The notes under the pieces were generated by a model. That model was not told the DNA's origin. It ran no database searches and saw only the letters and a program-made list of their open reading frames with translations. This document shows positions 13,020-14,739 of a DNA stretch of 14,739 nucleotides, piece by piece; position 1 is the first letter of the stretch, and each line of letters opens with the position of its first letter. The position numbers and the translations under genes were made by a program. The DNA comes from an uncultured Alphaproteobacteria bacterium (GTDB lineage Bacteria; Pseudomonadota; Alphaproteobacteria; Rs-D84): positions 1-14,739 of the forward strand of contig CALARG010000009.1 in NCBI GenBank assembly GCA_937888635.1. The letters run 5' to 3'.

Positions 13020-14432
13020 ATGCTAGAATATTTAAGAAATGCATCAGAAAAACCAGTTGCCAAGGTTTTAATTTGGTTATTATCTTTTTCCTTTGTCGGA
13101 TGGGGCGTCGCCGAATGGATTTTCGGCAGTACAAACACAGATACTTCATTGGTAAATGTTGGCAAAAATTCTGTATCAATTCAACAATTTAACGCACAGA
13201 AGTCCAGCGATCTGGCCACAATGACACGTGAACAACAGCGCGCAATTTATACAGACGCGGCCGCACAAAATGCATTTAACCAAGAGGTTTTGAAAAAAGT
13301 CACAGCAAACCAATTGGTTGAAAATCGCGCCACCGATTTAGGCTATGTTGTCACCGACAAACGAATCGCACAAACCATTCGCGAGACACCAGAATTCCAG
13401 GTAAATGGCGAATTTTCTACATTGGCCTTTGACAGATTGCTAAGCAACTCCGGCATGGACGAGGCTGACTTTGCCAACGCCCTGCGTGCTCAAACACTGC
13501 GTTCAATGGTTTTGTCACCTGTTGCACAACAGATAAAGGTACCCGCCTTTGTGACCCAGGCGACATATAATGCCCGGTATGGCCAACGGGAAATTGAATA
13601 CGCAACCGTAAAATATTCAGATTTTAATGTTGCCACCCCAACAGATGATCAGTTGCAATTATATTATCAACAAAATCCACAAACCGTACCGGAAACACGC
13701 GCTGTGTCATATGTATTTGTTGAAACCGATATGGCCCAGCCTGACAAATACGATGCCGGATACGCAACTGCAATAAAAATTGAAGACGATATTATCGCGG
13801 GCGAAACAATGCAAGATGCTGCAAAAAAACACGGTGCAAAATATGTTGCAATTAATGCATTCGCGCAAACTGAAAATCCGGCCGACAAACAATTAACAGA
13901 TATCATGATTGCAAAAATCTTTGATATGGACGAAGGGCTGGAAAGTGAAATGATTGAAACCAAGGACGGATTCTTGTTCCTGCGTGTTGATAAAATCAAT
14001 CCATCACACACCGCAGAATTTGCAACCGTCAAAAATTCACTGATTTCAGATTGGAAAAAATCCGAACAGAAAAAACAGGCCTATGTTCGTGCAAATGAAT
14101 TGCTGGTGGATTTGAATCAAGACGGCACATTGCAAGGGAAAAAGACCGCAACCGTGTCACGCACAACTGGCGCGCCGGTTGAAGTACTGGCGGCGGCATT
14201 CCGCAATAATACCGAACAGAATTCAATCGTCCCTGGCGCAGACGCATTTTATGTATTAAGTGTGACCCGTTCCATTGCGCCCGCCCTGGATACTAAAAAA
14301 ATGGCAGATTTGCAAAACGAAATGCAGTCAACCATGGATAAAAGTATCGCGGACGATTACGATTCATATCTGAAACGCGAATACCCAATAGAAATAAATG
14401 AAAAGATTTACAATCGTGTATTTGGCAATTAA
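13020..14432 (+). CDS. Membrane-anchored SurA/PpiD-type periplasmic chaperone
   Basis: The 470-aa product starts at ATG 13020, after AAGGGGAA; the open frame extends 45 codons upstream into the divergent spacer and tpiA and is not used. A short cytoplasmic segment precedes one membrane helix (~14-34, V-A-K-V-L-I-W-L-L-S-F-S-F-V-G-W-G), as in PpiD. A SurA-like helical N-terminal domain follows (~40-200, with Q-Q-F-N, R-A-I-Y, T-D-K-R-I-A, F-D-R-L-L). Then P-E-T-R-A-V-S-Y-V-F-V passes directly into a C-terminal domain. E. coli PpiD is about 620 aa and carries a parvulin (PpiC) domain; here I see no clear parvulin motifs and the protein is about 150 aa shorter. It probably helps fold newly exported envelope proteins. 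Its position divergent from tpiA matches the order I recall in Alphaproteobacteria. Confidence 0.85.
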   Translation: MLEYLRNASEKPVAKVLIWLLSFSFVGWGVAEWIFGSTNTDTSLVNVGKNSVSIQQFNAQKSSDLATMTREQQRAIYTDAAAQNAFNQEVLKKVTANQLVENRATDLGYVVTDKRIAQTIRETPEFQVNGEFSTLAFDRLLSNSGMDEADFANALRAQTLRSMVLSPVAQQIKVPAFVTQATYNARYGQREIEYATVKYSDFNVATPTDDQLQLYYQQNPQTVPETRAVSYVFVETDMAQPDKYDAGYATAIKIEDDIIAGETMQDAAKKHGAKYVAINAFAQTENPADKQLTDIMIAKIFDMDEGLESEMIETKDGFLFLRVDKINPSHTAEFATVKNSLISDWKKSEQKKQAYVRANELLVDLNQDGTLQGKKTATVSRTTGAPVEVLAAAFRNNTEQNSIVPGADAFYVLSVTRSIAPALDTKKMADLQNEMQSTMDKSIADDYDSYLKREYPIEINEKIYNRVFGN

Positions 14433-14435
14433 ATC

Positions 14436-14462
14436 AATCCCCCAAATTTGGGGGATTTTTTT
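14436..14462 (+). terminator. Intrinsic terminator of the PpiD-like gene
   Basis: AATCCCCC (14436-14443) pairs with GGGGGATT (14450-14457) around AAATTT, followed by seven T in total (14456-14462). Confidence 0.9.
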
Positions 14463-14481
14463 ATTGGTTAATTCTTTGCAA

Positions 14482-14511
14482 TTGACATTCATTTCAAAAT
14501 TCTGTTAAAAT
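14482..14511 (+). promoter_or_regulatory. Strong promoter of the structured RNA
   Basis: TTGACA (14482-14487), an 18-base spacer and TAAAAT (14506-14511) are a perfect -35 and a 5-of-6 -10. The start is expected near 14518. It lies just after the PpiD-like gene terminator, so the RNA is an independent transcription unit. Confidence 0.75.
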
Positions 14512-14523
14512 AACTGTGTCGTG

Positions 14524-14664
14524 ATGAGTTATCGCGATGGGGTGTGGAAACCCGTACACGAAGCGTCTGGAATAAAAATTTCAACGCGTTATTACGCGTT
14601 TTTTTATATCTGGAATGAAAATACTCCTGATCTTTATGGTCAGGAGGGCATGCGAATATACTGA
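14524..14664 (+). CDS. Candidate leader peptide 1 (46 aa)
   Basis: An ATG six bases after the predicted transcription start opens 46 codons ending in TGA (14662-14664). It includes two Trp codons and an aromatic run (R-Y-Y-A-F-F-Y-I-W) encoded across the first terminator hairpin. No Shine-Dalgarno is seen; translation would have to be nearly leaderless. It spans the whole central part of the structured RNA. It may be coincidental. Confidence 0.25.
   Translation: MSYRDGVWKPVHEASGIKISTRYYAFFYIWNENTPDLYGQEGMRIY
14583..14605 (+). terminator. First intrinsic terminator inside the structured RNA
   Basis: AACGCGT (14583-14589) pairs with ACGCGTT (14594-14600), loop TATT, with seven T at 14599-14605. 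RNA ended here would be about 85-90 bases long. Confidence 0.75.
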
Positions 14665-14668
14665 ATAA
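14615..14668 (+). CDS. Candidate leader peptide 2 (17 aa, Leu/Ile-rich)
   Basis: ATG 14615 opens 17 codons ending in TAA (14666-14668): M-K-I-L-L-I-F-M-V-R-R, then six more residues. Its Leu-Leu-Ile codons (14624-14632) are exactly the left arm of the 9-pair hairpin, and tandem AGG-AGG codons lie in the right arm region. The ribosome site is weak (TGGA). It suits a branched-chain amino acid attenuator peptide, but the support is only positional. Confidence 0.3.
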   Translation: MKILLIFMVRRACEYTE

Positions 14669-14704
14669 GCGGCACAATTCTTCGTGATTGTTTCCAACCT
14701 CCTG

Positions 14705-14736
14705 ACCACTTTGAATTTAATTCTGGTGGTTTTTTT
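14705..14736 (+). terminator. Second intrinsic terminator at the window end
   Basis: ACCAC (14705-14709) pairs with GTGGT (14726-14730), extended by a T-G pair and by GAAT/ATTC (14713-14716 with 14720-14723) after a small internal loop, followed by a T-run to 14736. Its left arm is shared with a competing helix (14698-14707 with 14638-14647). Confidence 0.7.
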
Positions 14737-14739
14737 GTT

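Larger units (their letters stand above)
14518..14739 (+). ncRNA. Structured RNA: cis-acting attenuator/leader or independent sRNA
   Basis: The 307 bases from 14433 to the window end hold no long gene but a dense RNA structure. Elements: hairpin TCGTGAT/ATCGCGA (14519-14525 with 14531-14537, one G-U); long-range helix of 14539-14551 with 14690-14701 (one bulged G544, one G-U) and of CACGAAG (14557-14563) with CTTCGTG (14680-14686); terminator-like hairpin 14583-14600; 9-pair hairpin 14624-14632 with 14638-14646; and a 3' terminator at 14705-14730. The segment 14698-14707 is also perfectly complementary to 14638-14647 (10 pairs), which excludes the other helices. This is the layout of a transcription attenuator or riboswitch, though a free-standing sRNA is possible. 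I do not match it to a named RNA family. The regulated gene, if any, is beyond the window. Confidence 0.65.

Noticed and set aside
14519..14565. A GATGAG...CGAAG arrangement recalling a hammerhead ribozyme core.
   Set aside because: The invariant CUGAUGA and GAAA core and the expected three helices are not present.
14545..14696. The motif TGGAAAC...CACGAAG appears once on each strand, at first suggesting a duplicated RNA or a tracrRNA-like element.
   Set aside because: The second occurrence is simply the reverse complement needed to form the long-range helix of the plus-strand RNA; there are no CRISPR repeats or cas genes in the window.

Overview
The window looks like chromosomal DNA from a Gram-negative alphaproteobacterium, probably host- or gut-associated and compact. 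The assignment is an inference. It rests on (i) signal-peptide proteins, an outer-membrane barrel and an OmpA-like peptidoglycan-binding protein; (ii) triosephosphate isomerase divergent from a membrane-anchored SurA/PpiD-type chaperone, an arrangement I recall from Alphaproteobacteria; (iii) a choloylglycine-hydrolase-family enzyme of the periplasmic Gram-negative type; and (iv) tight gene packing with many short A-tract/U-tract terminators. No rRNA, tRNA, CRISPR array, insertion sequence or phage gene was seen.

Layout, left to right. 1-90 (-): N-terminus of a probable GNAT acetyltransferase. 175-630 (-): unknown 151-aa protein. 776-1855 (+): secreted choloylglycine hydrolase / penicillin acylase family enzyme with all main catalytic residues. 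1900-4199 (-): two translationally coupled exported proteins, a glycine-zipper-rich protein followed by a protein with an L,D-transpeptidase-like (YkuD/DUF2778-like) C-terminus. 4255-6031 (-): rnhB and pgk, overlapping. 6114-6389 (+): small, possibly leaderless, two-helix membrane protein. 6467-7588 (-): outer-membrane beta-barrel with a long structured 5' leader. 7848-9646 (+): two tandem paralogues, the first carrying five 26-residue repeats. 9742-11675 (+): a MotA/TolQ/ExbB-type proton-channel subunit and a MotB-like OmpA-domain partner. 11700-12950 (-): tpiA then grpE. 13020-14432 (+): PpiD-like protein apparently lacking its parvulin domain. 14482-14739 (+): strong promoter followed by a highly structured RNA with two intrinsic terminators and mutually exclusive helices, cut by the window end.

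Housekeeping genes (pgk, rnhB, tpiA, grpE, the PpiD-like gene) alternate with envelope genes (hydrolase, LD-transpeptidase-like pair, outer-membrane barrel, ion-channel/OmpA pair) and lineage-specific genes (the repeat-bearing paralogue pair, the small membrane protein). The most promising undescribed items are the terminal RNA element, which has the geometry of a transcription attenuator, the paralogue pair with a 78-bp tandem repeat, and the two-gene exported cassette at 1900-4199. All functional statements come from motif reading alone; no homology search was run.
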